A stretch of DNA of 64,000 nt, from the NCBI RefSeq assembly GCF_029076445.1, contig NZ_JARESG010000013.1, positions 81,546 to 145,545 on the forward strand, given 5' to 3'. The stretch's first letter is position 1. Each line of letters starts with the position of its first letter. The notes below the pieces were generated by a model, which worked only from the letters and a program-made list of their open reading frames with translations, was not told the origin of the DNA and ran no database searches. Position numbers and translations under genes: made by a program. This stretch comes from Pseudarthrobacter naphthalenicus (GTDB lineage Bacteria > Actinomycetota > Actinomycetes > Actinomycetales > Micrococcaceae). This document shows positions 38,932-49,458 of the stretch, piece after piece.

Positions 38932-40410
38932 TTAGTTGCCGGTCAGCTTCTCGCGCAGAGCGGCGAGAGCCTCGTCGGATGCAAGGGTGCCTGCACCGGC
39001 GTTGGACTCAGCAGCGGGCTCCGAGGAGTAGCTGGTGGTGCCGGAATCGCTGTCACCGGACGTTGCAGCTGCAGCGTCGTCGGCAGCGTGCTGGGCAACC
39101 TGCTTCTTGTGTGCTTCCCACTTGGTCTGGGCATCAGCGTACTGCTGCTCCCAGGCGGCGCGCTGGTTCTCGTAGCCTTCAAGCCACTCGTTGGACTCCG
39201 GATCGAAGCCCTCCGGGTACTTGTAGTTACCCTCTTCGTCGTACTCAGCGGCCATGCCGTAGAGAGCCGGATCGAATTCGGTGCTGTCGGCGTCGACGCC
39301 CTCGTTGGCCTGCTTGAGGGAGAGCGAGATGCGGCGGCGTTCCAGATCGATGTCGATGACCTTGACGAACAGCTCGTCGCCAACGGAGACAACCTGCTCG
39401 GCCAGTTCAACGTGGCGGACAGCCAGCTCGGAGATGTGGACCAGGCCTTCGATGCCGTCTTCGACGCGAACGAACGCACCGAACGGAACCAGCTTGGTGA
39501 CCTTACCCGGAACAACCTGGCCCAGGGCGTGGGTGCGGGCGAAGGTCTGCCACGGATCTTCCTGCGTAGCCTTGAGCGACAGGGAAACGCGCTCGCGGTC
39601 CAGGTCGACCTCGAGAACCTCGACGGTGACTTCCTGGCCAACTTCGACAACCTCGGACGGGTGGTCGATGTGCTTCCAGGACAGCTCGGAAACGTGAACG
39701 AGGCCGTCTACGCCGCCCAGGTCCACGAAGGCACCGAAGTTGACGATGGAGGAAACGACGCCGGGACGGACCTGGCCCTTTTCCAGCTTGTTGAGGAACG
39801 TGGAGCGGACCTCGGACTGGGTCTGCTCGAGCCAGGCACGGCGGGACAGGACCACGTTGTTGCGGTTCTTGTCCAGCTCGATGATCTTGGCTTCGATCTG
39901 CTGACCGATGTACGGAGCCAGGTCGCGCACGCGGCGCATCTCGACGAGGGATGCGGGCAGGAAGCCGCGCAGACCGATGTCGAGGATAAGACCACCCTTG
40001 ACAACCTCGATGACGGTACCGGTGACAACACCGTCTTCTTCCTTGACCTTCTCGATGTCGCCCCAGGCACGCTCGTACTGAGCACGCTTCTTGGAGAGGA
40101 TCAGGCGGCCTTCTTTGTCTTCCTTGGTGAGCACCAGGGCTTCGACCTGATCGCCGACGGAGACAACGTCTCCGGGATCAACGTCGTGCTTGATGGACAG
40201 CTCGCGGGAGGGGATGACACCTTCGGTCTTGTAACCGATGTCGAGCAGAACTTCATCGCGGTCGACCTTGACGACGGTACCTTCGACGAGATCTCCGTCG
40301 TTGAAGTACTTGATGGTGGCGTCGACTGCTGCGAGGAAGTCCTCAGCGGTACCGATGTCGTTAATCGCGACTACGGGGGTACCGGGCTTCTCGGTGGAGG
40401 TGATGGTCAT
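38932..40410 (-). CDS. rpsA: 30S ribosomal protein S1
   Basis: A 492-residue S1 with four S1 RNA-binding domains (about 35-105, 122-190, 205-277, 290-365), seen as GTVVKVDRDEVLLDIGYKTEGVIP, GTVIEVVKGGLILDIGLRGFLP, GVVSSIVNFGAFVDLGGVDGLV and GKVTKLVPFGAFVRVEDGIEGLV (each shown here as landmarks in family order). The C-terminus is Ala/Ser-rich and unstructured. Four rather than six S1 domains is normal for actinobacteria. It has its own promoter and an unusually long leader of about 160 nt. Confidence 0.96.
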   Translation of the reverse strand: MTITSTEKPGTPVVAINDIGTAEDFLAAVDATIKYFNDGDLVEGTVVKVDRDEVLLDIGYKTEGVIPSRELSIKHDVDPGDVVSVGDQVEALVLTKEDKEGRLILSKKRAQYERAWGDIEKVKEEDGVVTGTVIEVVKGGLILDIGLRGFLPASLVEMRRVRDLAPYIGQQIEAKIIELDKNRNNVVLSRRAWLEQTQSEVRSTFLNKLEKGQVRPGVVSSIVNFGAFVDLGGVDGLVHVSELSWKHIDHPSEVVEVGQEVTVEVLEVDLDRERVSLSLKATQEDPWQTFARTHALGQVVPGKVTKLVPFGAFVRVEDGIEGLVHISELAVRHVELAEQVVSVGDELFVKVIDIDLERRRISLSLKQANEGVDADSTEFDPALYGMAAEYDEEGNYKYPEGFDPESNEWLEGYENQRAAWEQQYADAQTKWEAHKKQVAQHAADDAAAATSGDSDSGTTSYSSEPAAESNAGAGTLASDEALAALREKLTGN

Positions 40411-40580
40411 GTAGTAGGGGCTCCGTTGTGGATAGTTAGTTGGTCAGGCCAACCACTGCACCCGCATTATGGAACGCAGGCACAGGTGGCGGCGGATCGT
40501 GGAGATCCGCCGGGTCATCCTGATTTTGTGGATTGGTGTTTAACAAATGCAGAGAACGTGCACGTAGTACGCGCCCACTT

Positions 40581-40610
40581 ATTCTAGTCGCAGCGGCCAA
40601 CACGGGTCAA
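40581..40610 (-). promoter_or_regulatory. rpsA promoter
   Basis: On the minus strand TTGACC (40610-40605) and TAGAAT (40586-40581) are separated by 18 bp, a near-consensus housekeeping-sigma promoter. The start would be near 40574, giving a leader of about 164 nt before rpsA that includes an 8-bp stem (GGCGGATC/GATCCGCC) and a Gly-Gly-like TTGGCC repeat, room for S1 autoregulation. Confidence 0.75.
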
Positions 40611-40647
40611 AGCGCGGCCTGTCAGGGCAAGAGGACGCCCCGGGGGC

Positions 40648-41946
40648 CTAGAAGTGGGTCAGGCAATGGGCGGCGCGCTCAACGGCGAACAACCCGCGGG
40701 CCCGAAGCGCCGCGCCCTGCCTGTGTTCACGGATCCGCCCTGCTGCCGTCAGCGTCACCGGACACACCGCACCCAGATAAATTGATGACAGCGCGGAGAC
40801 ATCCAGTGTGAGGTCCGGATCCGCCTCCGGTCCGACGCGTTCGACGGCGGCCTTACCGCCGCTGACTGCGAGGGCAAACGTCCCGGCCGTGAGGCCGAGG
40901 GGGTCGAGGACTTCCAGCACCAGCCGGCCGTCCACCGGATAATGCCGCGCCTGAAGGGCCGGAACCACGTCCAGGATGCGGAGCCAGAGCATGTCCCTGC
41001 TGTCCGATGAGTCGATGCAGCGGGGATCGGCCAGTGCCCAGGTAAGGGGGTCATCCAGCGGCGCTTCCTCCCAGGTGATCCGTTCGATCAGATCGATGGC
41101 GGCAAGGAACTGCCAGAGTTCCAGGTAGGCCTCGTGGGTGGCCGCCACCAGATCCACCACGTGCATCGTGTGGGGTTCCGTCTCCCAGCCCAGGAACTTG
41201 TAGGACACGTAGCCGTCCACGCCCCCGTCCGGACCGTAGTGCAGGGCCACCTTGACGGCCGGGTCCTCTTTGCCGTCGCGGCCAAGGGAGCCTGACGCCA
41301 ACTGGCGGTACCACTCCTGGCGGTCCACGGACCCGGGCGTCAGGCGGTGCACGCGGGCGAAAACTTCCGGCGCCACGTCGAGGAGGACTTTGGGCTCGGC
41401 AACGTCCACCCGGCCAACGGCCTGGTGGACGAGGCTGAACCGGGCCGAGGTGTCCACCGTGACGGTCCGTTCGAAGCTGGCCACCCCATAACCGAAGCGC
41501 CCGTAGATGGACCCCTCCGAGGCCGTCAGGGCAGCCATCGCCACGCCGTCAGCCTTGGCCAGGGCAAGGTCCTCCGACATCATGCGCCGCAGCAGTCCGC
41601 GGCGCCGATGGGAGGTCCGTACGGTCACCGCAGTGACCAGCTGGGTTTCCAGCATCCTGCCGAAGCCGATGTTCAGGGTCTTCCGCATGGTGCCGAAGGT
41701 TGCGACTGGGACCTCCGCGGGGAAGGATCCGGGCGCCACCTCACGGGTTTGGTAGGCCCCGGTAAAGATCCTCCGATCGGCACGGTAGGTCTGCAGTGAC
41801 TTGGCGACGTGTTCGGGTGTCCGGGTGGATTCGTGAAAGCCGAACGAGACGGCCTTGACCCATCTTTCCGCTTCCGGATAACCGGGTTCCCCGTCGACAG
41901 CGGCGGGGAAACGCCGGATTTCGTAGTCATCACTCAGTTCAGCCAC
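40648..41946 (-). CDS. Eis-like GNAT-family N-acetyltransferase
   Basis: A 432-residue three-part protein of the Eis family: N-terminal GNAT domain with VTAVTVRTSHRRRGLLRRMM (about 112-131), central GNAT-like domain, and a C-terminal SCP2-like domain. Mycobacterial Eis acetylates aminoglycosides and proteins; the target here is unknown. The GTG at 41946 is taken as start; a TTG six codons upstream (41964) is also in frame. The C-terminus is not conserved enough to judge activity. Confidence 0.88.
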   Translation of the reverse strand: MAELSDDYEIRRFPAAVDGEPGYPEAERWVKAVSFGFHESTRTPEHVAKSLQTYRADRRIFTGAYQTREVAPGSFPAEVPVATFGTMRKTLNIGFGRMLETQLVTAVTVRTSHRRRGLLRRMMSEDLALAKADGVAMAALTASEGSIYGRFGYGVASFERTVTVDTSARFSLVHQAVGRVDVAEPKVLLDVAPEVFARVHRLTPGSVDRQEWYRQLASGSLGRDGKEDPAVKVALHYGPDGGVDGYVSYKFLGWETEPHTMHVVDLVAATHEAYLELWQFLAAIDLIERITWEEAPLDDPLTWALADPRCIDSSDSRDMLWLRILDVVPALQARHYPVDGRLVLEVLDPLGLTAGTFALAVSGGKAAVERVGPEADPDLTLDVSALSSIYLGAVCPVTLTAAGRIREHRQGAALRARGLFAVERAAHCLTHF

Positions 41947-42014
41947 AACGCCGAGCCTAACCAATCACTCCGGCCGCTGGCCAGCACGAACACCCGGCCA
42001 CGCGGGCGGATAGC

Positions 42015-44834
42015 CTAATGCCCGGCGTCGTACCAGCTGGGTCCGACGCCGATCTGGACGTCCAGCGGGACGCTGAGGTCCGCGGCCGATCCCATCTGTT
42101 CGGTGACGAGCTTCTCCACCGCGTCCCGTTCTCCGGGTGCGACTTCCAGGACCAGTTCATCGTGGACCTGCAGGAGCATCCGCGAGGTGAGGCCCTGGGC
42201 GGCCAGTTCAGCCTGCACGCCCAGCATGGCCCGCTTGATGATGTCCGCGGCGGACCCCTGGATCGGAGAGTTCAGGGCAATGCGCTCAGCATTTTCCCGC
42301 AGCTGCCGATCCGTGCTGGTGAGGTCCGGGAGGTAGCGGCGCCGCCCTTCGATGGTGGCCGTGTACCCGTCAATACGGGCCTGGTCCACCACACCGCGGA
42401 GGTAGTCACGCACGGCGCCGAAACGGTCGAAGTAGTCCTTCATGAGGGTGCGGGCCTCGTCCACGGAGATTTCCAGCTGCTTGGAGAGCCCGAAGGACGT
42501 CAAGCCGTAGGCAAGCCCGTAGGACATGGCCTTGACCTTGGAGCGCATGGCACTGGTGACCTGGTCCGTGGGCACATGGAAGATGTTCGAGCCGACAAAA
42601 CGGTGGAGGTCTTCGCCGTCCCGGTACGCCTGGATCAGGCCTTCATCACCGGAAAGGTGCGCCATGATGCGCATTTCGATCTGGGAGTAGTCGGCGGACA
42701 GCAGGCAGTCATAGCCCTCACTGACCACAAAGATGCCCCGGACCCGGCGGCCTTCCTCGCTGCGGATGGGGATGTTCTGCAGGTTGGGGTTATTCGAGGA
42801 GATCCGGCCCGTCGCCGCGACGTTCTGCGCATACGTGGTGTGGATCCGGCCGTCTTCGGCGACCGACTTCTTCAACGACTCGAGCATTTGGCGGAGTTTG
42901 GAGGATTCGCGGTGCGCCATCAGCTGGACCAGGAATTCGTGGCCGGTCTTTTCCAGCAGGCCCTTCAGGGAGGCGGCGTCGGTGGTGTATCCGGACTTGA
43001 TCTTTTTGGTCTTGGGTAGCTGCAGCTCGTCGAAGAGGACGGTCTGCAGCTGCTTGGGCGACCCGAGGTTGACCTCATGGCCGATCGCGGCGAAAGCCAG
43101 CTCCTGGGCGTTGTCGATCACCTTGGCCAGATCAGCGAGCTGCTCGTCCATGCGCTGCATGTCGACGGCGATGCCCGCGGTTTCCATCTCGGCCAGGACA
43201 CGGCTGACCGGCAGCTCCAGCGTGGTCAGCAGATCCCCGGCCTTACGTTCTATCAGTTCCGATTCGAAGTACCGGCTCAGTGCCTGCACAACCGCCGCCA
43301 CATGAACCAGGGCGTCGGCGGCAGCAGCATCGTCGCCGTCGAACGCCAGCTCAAGCTGGCCCGCCTTGGACGTCTCCGCGGAGATGCTGACGTTGAGGTG
43401 GTGCTGGGCCAGTTCGGCCAATTCGTACGTCCGGCGGTCAGGCTGGATGAGATACCCGGAGATGGAGGTGTCATCCACCACGCCTTCCAGGCCCATGCCA
43501 CGGCTGGAGAGGGCCTTCAGGGCCGCTTTGTAGCCGTGCATCACCTTCGGGGCGGCCGGGTCCCGCAGCCAGTCCGCCAGGACGTTTTCGGATTCGGCGT
43601 CCTGGGCCGCCAGGTCGATGTAAACACCCGCGTGGCCCCGGACGATGGCGATCGCCGCGGCATCCTCGCCGATCCTGCCGGGCACGAGGTCGACGGCGAC
43701 CGCGGAGCGCTCCCCTGCCCCGGCGCCGAGGAAGGCCGCCAGCTCGGCGGCGTTCGACGGCGCCGCGTAGTCCGGGATGTCCACACTTTCGCGTTCGGCC
43801 GGTTCCAGGTCTTCGCTGCCGTAGAGGGCAAACAGCCGGGCGCGGATGGTCTTGAATTCGAGCTCGTCGAACAGCTGCTCAAGGGCGGCCTCGTCCGGCC
43901 GCGGGTCGGCCAGGTCCTCCAGCGTCACCGGAAGCTCAAGATCCGTGTGCAGCCTGTTAAGCCGCCGGTTGCGCTTGACGTCCTCAATGTTCGCCCGAAG
44001 GGCGTCGCCCACCTTGCCGCCGATGGCATCCAGATGTTCCAGGACACCTTCGAGGCCGCCGTACAGATTGATCCACTTGGCCGCAGTTTTGGGCCCGACG
44101 CCGGGAACCCCGGGAAGGTTGTCCGAAGACTCCCCCACCAGGGCAGCGAGGTCCGAGTACTGGGGCGGGGTGACAAAGTATTTTTCCTGGATGGCCGCGG
44201 CATCCATGCGTGGGATGTCACTGACGCCCTTCCGCGGGTACAGCACAAAAACGTTCTCGGTGATCAGCTGGAAAGCATCGCGGTCGCCCGAGACGAGGAG
44301 CACTTCGTAGCCGGCCTTTTCGCCCATCGTGGCAAGGGTCGCCAGGATGTCGTCAGCTTCATAGCCGGGCATCTTGATGGTCTTGATGCCCCAGGCCTGC
44401 ATGACCTTGTCGATCAGGTCGATCTGGCCACTCATCTCGCGCGGGGTCTCGTTGCGGCCGCCCTTGTACTCGCTGTATTCGGCCTTGCGGTGCGTGGTGT
44501 CATCCGAGACATCGAAGGCGACGGCGACGTGCGTGGGCTTCTGTTCCTTGATCAGGTTGATCAGCATGGACGTAAAGCCGTGGATGGCGTTGGTGTGCTG
44601 GCCATTGGCGGTGGAGAACTTGTCCGCCGGCAGGGCGAAGAAGGCCCGGAAGGCCATCGAATGCCCGTCCAGCACCAGCAGTCGCGGCTGGTCGGTCAGG
44701 GGGATCACGGGAGCTTCGGTGGCGGAAACGCGGCCCCCGGCGGACGGCGCAACGCTGATGTCCTGCAGGGCAGCGTCGGCGTCGAGCACAGAGGTTTCAG
44801 AAGGGAAGGGGGCCGGTTTGGTAGTTTCACTCAC
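42015..44834 (-). CDS. polA: DNA polymerase I
   Basis: A 939-residue family A polymerase: N-terminal 5'-nuclease (about 50-340, with LLVLDGHSMAFRAFFA and GYEADDILATLA), a degenerate 3'-exonuclease domain (about 360-530), and the polymerase palm with DYSQIEMRIMAH and QVHDELVLEV. The exonuclease block reads VAVDLVPGR, lacking the catalytic DxE acids, as in other actinobacterial PolA. GTG at 44834 is my choice; an ATG at 44855 would overlap the divergent thioesterase start. Confidence 0.95.
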   Translation of the reverse strand: MSETTKPAPFPSETSVLDADAALQDISVAPSAGGRVSATEAPVIPLTDQPRLLVLDGHSMAFRAFFALPADKFSTANGQHTNAIHGFTSMLINLIKEQKPTHVAVAFDVSDDTTHRKAEYSEYKGGRNETPREMSGQIDLIDKVMQAWGIKTIKMPGYEADDILATLATMGEKAGYEVLLVSGDRDAFQLITENVFVLYPRKGVSDIPRMDAAAIQEKYFVTPPQYSDLAALVGESSDNLPGVPGVGPKTAAKWINLYGGLEGVLEHLDAIGGKVGDALRANIEDVKRNRRLNRLHTDLELPVTLEDLADPRPDEAALEQLFDELEFKTIRARLFALYGSEDLEPAERESVDIPDYAAPSNAAELAAFLGAGAGERSAVAVDLVPGRIGEDAAAIAIVRGHAGVYIDLAAQDAESENVLADWLRDPAAPKVMHGYKAALKALSSRGMGLEGVVDDTSISGYLIQPDRRTYELAELAQHHLNVSISAETSKAGQLELAFDGDDAAAADALVHVAAVVQALSRYFESELIERKAGDLLTTLELPVSRVLAEMETAGIAVDMQRMDEQLADLAKVIDNAQELAFAAIGHEVNLGSPKQLQTVLFDELQLPKTKKIKSGYTTDAASLKGLLEKTGHEFLVQLMAHRESSKLRQMLESLKKSVAEDGRIHTTYAQNVAATGRISSNNPNLQNIPIRSEEGRRVRGIFVVSEGYDCLLSADYSQIEMRIMAHLSGDEGLIQAYRDGEDLHRFVGSNIFHVPTDQVTSAMRSKVKAMSYGLAYGLTSFGLSKQLEISVDEARTLMKDYFDRFGAVRDYLRGVVDQARIDGYTATIEGRRRYLPDLTSTDRQLRENAERIALNSPIQGSAADIIKRAMLGVQAELAAQGLTSRMLLQVHDELVLEVAPGERDAVEKLVTEQMGSAADLSVPLDVQIGVGPSWYDAGH

Positions 44835-44853
44835 AGGTGCCAGCCTAGTTCCC

Positions 44854-45327
44854 ATGATGGACAATTTCACGCCCGGCCCCTTCACTGAGGAATTAGTCAC
44901 AGCCGGTATCCCGGAGCATCTTCATGAGTGGCTTGGCGCACTGGGCATCGGCGCCCTGGTGGTCAAGATGGGGATCCACTTCCTGGAGATGAGCCCGGAA
45001 CGGTCGGTGGCCACCATGCCGGTGGAGGGCAACACACAGGTGGCAGGCATCCTGCACGGCGGAGCCCACGTGGTCCTCGCCGAAACGCTGGGTTCCTTCG
45101 CTGCCGGAATGCACGCGGGAGCCGGCCGGCATGCTCTCGGCATCGAGGTCAGCGCCACTCACCACCGCGCGATTGCCGCCGGCACTGTCACCGGGACCTG
45201 CACCGCCATCCACCTGGGCCGAACACTGACAACCCATGAGATTGTGATGACCGACGAACAGGGCCGGCGCCTTTCGACCGCGCGCATCACCAACATGCTG
45301 CGGGAGAACGCCCCGTCAGGGCCCTGA
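44854..45327 (+). CDS. hotdog-fold thioesterase (PaaI-like)
   Basis: A 157-residue hotdog thioesterase. The core segment MPVEGNTQVAGILHGGAHVVLAE (about 49-71, seen in the HGG turn), followed by VSATHHRAIAAGTVTGT, places it in the PaaI/YbgC group that hydrolyses acyl- or aryl-CoA esters. It starts with ATG-ATG and reads divergently from polA with only 19 bp between starts. The last 12 bp overlap the convergent DHFR-like gene. Confidence 0.87.
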   Translation: MMDNFTPGPFTEELVTAGIPEHLHEWLGALGIGALVVKMGIHFLEMSPERSVATMPVEGNTQVAGILHGGAHVVLAETLGSFAAGMHAGAGRHALGIEVSATHHRAIAAGTVTGTCTAIHLGRTLTTHEIVMTDEQGRRLSTARITNMLRENAPSGP

Positions 45328-45876
45328 CCGCTCCGGGGATCCGAAACTGTAGCGGAGCTCCACAATGCCCCTGCCCAAGGTGCGGGACGCCGTCAACTCC
45401 AGCGGCGGCGTCGGGCCCTCCACCGGAAGCAGGCGCTTCCCGTCACCCAGCACTACGGGGATAACGGACAGGATGATGTCATCAAGCCTCCCGGCGGCGG
45501 CGAACTGCGCGGCGAGGTTGCCGCCACCCACCACCCACACATTCTTTGAGCCGGCGTCCGCCATGAAGTCCGGGATGAACTCGTCCACCGGGCCGCGGAC
45601 GAACGTCACATCCGCACCCGGCGGGGCCGTGAACTCGTGGTGGGTGAAGATGTAGCAGGGGGTGCCGCTGTAGGGCCAGTTGCCGGGCTCATGCTCCATC
45701 AGCCAGGTGAACGTGCCGCCACCCATCACAATGCAGCCGACCCCGTCCATAAAGGACTCGTAGCTCTCCTTGCCGCCCTCGAAGCCGTCAAATTCCAGCA
45801 GCCAGGTGAGGTCATCCTTGGCTGTGGCGATGAAGCCGTCGAGGGAGGCCGCGACAAAATACTGGATCCTTGGCAT
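45316..45876 (-). CDS. dihydrofolate reductase-like protein (RibD C-terminal family)
   Basis: A 186-residue protein with the RibD-C/DHFR-like fold: YFVAASLDGFIA (6-17), CIVMGGGTF, NVWVVGGGNLAAQF and the final ELTASRTLGRGIVELRY. These stand-alone proteins bind NADPH and probably reduce small heterocycles; the substrate is not known. ATG at 45876. It overlaps the thioesterase 3' end by 12 bp. Confidence 0.85.
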   Translation of the reverse strand: MPRIQYFVAASLDGFIATAKDDLTWLLEFDGFEGGKESYESFMDGVGCIVMGGGTFTWLMEHEPGNWPYSGTPCYIFTHHEFTAPPGADVTFVRGPVDEFIPDFMADAGSKNVWVVGGGNLAAQFAAAGRLDDIILSVIPVVLGDGKRLLPVEGPTPPLELTASRTLGRGIVELRYSFGSPERSGP

Positions 45877-45918
45877 GGACCCAGCGTAGCCGTGGTGGCG
45901 CAAAGCGGTAAGGGAAAT

Positions 45919-46136
45919 CTAGCCGCTGAAGTACGGGATGATCAGGTACAGCCCGAACAGCACGGCGACACCGCAAAGGCCAAAACAGATGTTGGCAAAG
46001 AGGCGCATACTGCGGGGTGAAGCCTGACCGGTGTCCCCGGCGATGGCCGTCAGCCGGACGCCCAGCGAATAGAGGACCACCACGGTCACGGCGGCCACGA
46101 GCGTTGCGCCGCCCACCGTCAGGAGTTCCAACCACT

Positions 46137-46140
<4 letters not shown>
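45919..46140 (-). CDS. small two-segment membrane protein coupled to PiT transporter
   Basis: A 73-residue protein with two membrane segments (about 9-29 and 47-70) and a short polar loop. Its ATG overlaps the stop of the phosphate transporter gene (ATGA), so it is translated right after it. I do not recognise a family; the position suggests an accessory subunit of the transporter. It is too short to rank by motif alone. Confidence 0.75.
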
Positions 46141-47354
<1,214 letters not shown>

Positions 47355-47422
47355 CTGTTGCCCAATCTGCAGAGTCGACGTTCGGCAGTCCCTTAAAACC
47401 CCGCCTGCCCTGCACAGCATAA

Positions 47423-47439
47423 TTCACGTGAAGTTCACG
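47423..47439 (-). promoter_or_regulatory. candidate Pho-box-like direct repeat upstream of PiT
   Basis: Two TTCACG units start at 47423 and 47434, exactly 11 bp apart, the period of the streptomycete PHO box (GTTCACC-type 11-mers). A weaker TTCATGG is at 47457. It is 69-85 bp upstream of the PiT start. The match is short, so this is a hint rather than an assignment. Confidence 0.35.
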
Positions 47440-47507
47440 CGGAATGGGCTGCGCCGTTCATGGACCGGCTTGAAACCTTATCGATCGTACGCGCCCGGGG
47501 CATAGTG

Positions 47508-48053
47508 TCAAAACACGGGCTCCGCGACGAAGGAGCTGACCGCGGCGAGCTGGGCAGGTGAAATTCCGCGGCGCGGATCGGGTGAGATGGCAAGGATCCG
47601 TGCCCCCAGGATGGCCGCCCATGCCTGGGCCTCCTGCTCGTAATTGAGTTGGTCGTCTATCCATACGATCCCGTGCGGTGAGGTCTTGGCGACATCCTCC
47701 TGGAGGGCGGCAAGTTTCCACCAGCCCTCCCCCGGCCCGGCATCTCCGGCTGTGAGCCAGGGCCAACGGCTGCCGGCCAGTCCAATGGCGGGGCAGAGGT
47801 ACCGGGGAGCCATGTCCTCCCATCTGGTCAGCCAGACACAGCGGACGCCCGGAACGCGGGCGAGGCTGTTCAGCCCGTCAACCAGCTCCGCGGCATAGGC
47901 CACCTCCAGCAGGCCTGCGTTCGCGACTCTCCAGGCTGTACCCCACGGTGTGGTGCCGGTCGCTCCGAACGGGCACACAACGCCGTCGACGTCCAGGTAG
48001 ATGGTGACATTCAGCAAAGGGCCCCGCCACCGGAATGGCGCCTTGCCGGCCAT
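47508..48053 (-). CDS. HAD-superfamily-like protein of unknown role
   Basis: A 181-residue protein. The HAD motif I is YLDVDGVVCPFG, the middle motif II-like LTRWED, and the late acidic motif IWIDDQ. The order fits a HAD fold, but the first motif lacks the second T/V typical of phosphatases, so activity is unclear. The start is uncertain: ATG 48053 gives a 15-residue leader before the domain, and a TTG at 48017 is an alternative. It is a lone gene between PiT and the gentisate island. Confidence 0.6.
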   Translation of the reverse strand: MAGKAPFRWRGPLLNVTIYLDVDGVVCPFGATGTTPWGTAWRVANAGLLEVAYAAELVDGLNSLARVPGVRCVWLTRWEDMAPRYLCPAIGLAGSRWPWLTAGDAGPGEGWWKLAALQEDVAKTSPHGIVWIDDQLNYEQEAQAWAAILGARILAISPDPRRGISPAQLAAVSSFVAEPVF

Positions 48054-48095
48054 CCCGGCCGGACGTTGGATGCCTGGCGTGCGCTTAAATGCAGA

Positions 48096-48136
48096 AGGGG
48101 CTGCACGCAACAATGTTCGCATTGCGTGCAGCCCCT
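48096..48136 (-). terminator. terminator after the hydroxybenzoate hydroxylase gene
   Basis: A 15-bp perfect stem (AGGGGCTGCACGCAA, 48096-48110, with 48122-48136) and an 11-nt loop, 72 bp downstream of the hydroxylase stop. On the minus strand it is followed by TCTGCATTTAAG. Confidence 0.7.
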
Positions 48137-48207
48137 GCTCAAGGGTCTCTGACCTGCCCGGACGGGTCCGGCGAGGCAGGCCCCGCCGGCGCGGGGATCA
48201 GCTCACT

Positions 48208-49458
48208 TCAGACGGACAGCGCAGCCGGCCGGGCGGCTTCGCGGCGTTCCGGGGTGCCGGGCTGGTCCTGGCCGTACAGCCAGTCGTTGTACTGGAAGTC
48301 CCCGTCCTTGCGGCTCTTGAACAGCAGGTTCCGCAGCGTCCGGGCGAGGCCGGAGACGTGCCAGGACTCGCCCCAGATACGCGCGGTCAGCTGAACCCGG
48401 GCGGTGCGTTCGGCGCGAAGGCCGTTGAACTCCTGGATGGCAGCGTCCCACGCTTCGGGGTTGACGCTGCCTTCAGTGAAGACTGTTCCGTTGGTGGCGT
48501 CCTGCAGCACAGCGGCGTCCTCGATGGCCTGGCAGGCACCCTGCGCCAGGTACTGCAGCATCGGGTGTGCGGCATCGCCCATCAGCACCATGCGCCCGGC
48601 GATCCAGTTCTCGACCGGGTCGCGGTCATACATGGGCCAGCGGATGCCGGTGGCGAGGTTCTTGAGCGCTTCCTGAACGGCCGGGACGCAGTCCTTATAG
48701 GCGGCTTCAAGCTCGTCCACCCCGCCGTACTGTTCCACGCCGGCTTCGAAGGACGGCGACTTGAAGACGGCCACCGTGTTCAGCAGCTCGCCCTTGCGCA
48801 GCGGGTACTGCACCAGGTGGCAGTCCGGTCCGAGGTAGACGATGACATCCTCAAGGTCAGCCTTGGGAGTGCTCTCGGTGATCGGCACGGTGCCGCGGTA
48901 GGCGACGTAGGCCGAGGAGACCGGCTCGTCGTTGGCCACGAGGGGGCGGAGGGTGGACCGGAGGCCGTCGGCGCCGATCACCACGTCGGCCTCGTAGTCA
49001 ACGCCTGCGGCAGTGTGGGCCACACCGCGGCCGTTCACCGTTTCAACGCTTTCGACCATGACGTCGTTGACGAGCTTGACGCCCGCAGCCTCGCAGGCCT
49101 CAAGCAGGATCCGGTGCAGGTCGCTGCGGTGGATAACGACGTACGGGGCACCGTAGCGCTCCGCAAATTCGCCGCCGAGGGTCTGGCGGGTGAGTTCTTC
49201 ACCGGTGATCGCGTCGCGGAAGACCAGGTGCTTGGGCTGGACACCGATCTCGAGAGCCTTTTCCAGGAGTCCCCAGCGCTGAAGGATGCGGGAGGCGTTG
49301 GGGGCCATCTGCAGCCCTGCGCCTACCTCACCGAACTCAGGCGCCCGCTCTACCAGGGTCACTTCGGCGCCGTTTTCACGCAGTGCGAGGGCTCCGGCCA
49401 GCCCGGCCATTCCTCCGCCGATGACGAGGACATCAGTGGATGCGGCGTGCTCAGACAT
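48208..49458 (-). CDS. 3-hydroxybenzoate 6-hydroxylase (FAD monooxygenase)
   Basis: A 416-residue class A flavin hydroxylase that turns 3-hydroxybenzoate into gentisate with NADH and O2. Motifs are VIGGGMAGLAGALAL (residues 11-25), FGEVGAGLQMAPNASRIL, and GDAAHPMLQYLAQGACQAIED (about 283-303). The internal segments FRDAITGE, EPVSSAYVAYRGT and PMYDRDPVENW closely resemble the Rhodococcus enzyme. ATG at 49458 has AAGGAG upstream and overlaps the MFS gene by 8 bp. It feeds the divergent gentisate genes. Confidence 0.9.
   Translation of the reverse strand: MSEHAASTDVLVIGGGMAGLAGALALRENGAEVTLVERAPEFGEVGAGLQMAPNASRILQRWGLLEKALEIGVQPKHLVFRDAITGEELTRQTLGGEFAERYGAPYVVIHRSDLHRILLEACEAAGVKLVNDVMVESVETVNGRGVAHTAAGVDYEADVVIGADGLRSTLRPLVANDEPVSSAYVAYRGTVPITESTPKADLEDVIVYLGPDCHLVQYPLRKGELLNTVAVFKSPSFEAGVEQYGGVDELEAAYKDCVPAVQEALKNLATGIRWPMYDRDPVENWIAGRMVLMGDAAHPMLQYLAQGACQAIEDAAVLQDATNGTVFTEGSVNPEAWDAAIQEFNGLRAERTARVQLTARIWGESWHVSGLARTLRNLLFKSRKDGDFQYNDWLYGQDQPGTPERREAARPAALSV

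Noticed and set aside
38884..40587. Plus-strand ORF of 567 codons opposite rpsA
   Set aside because: Shadow of the strongly codon-biased rpsA gene; Leu/Val/Asp repeats arise from the complementary codons.
43077..44888. Plus-strand ORF of 603 codons opposite polA
   Set aside because: Antisense of polA; its composition mirrors polA codons and it lacks a start signal.
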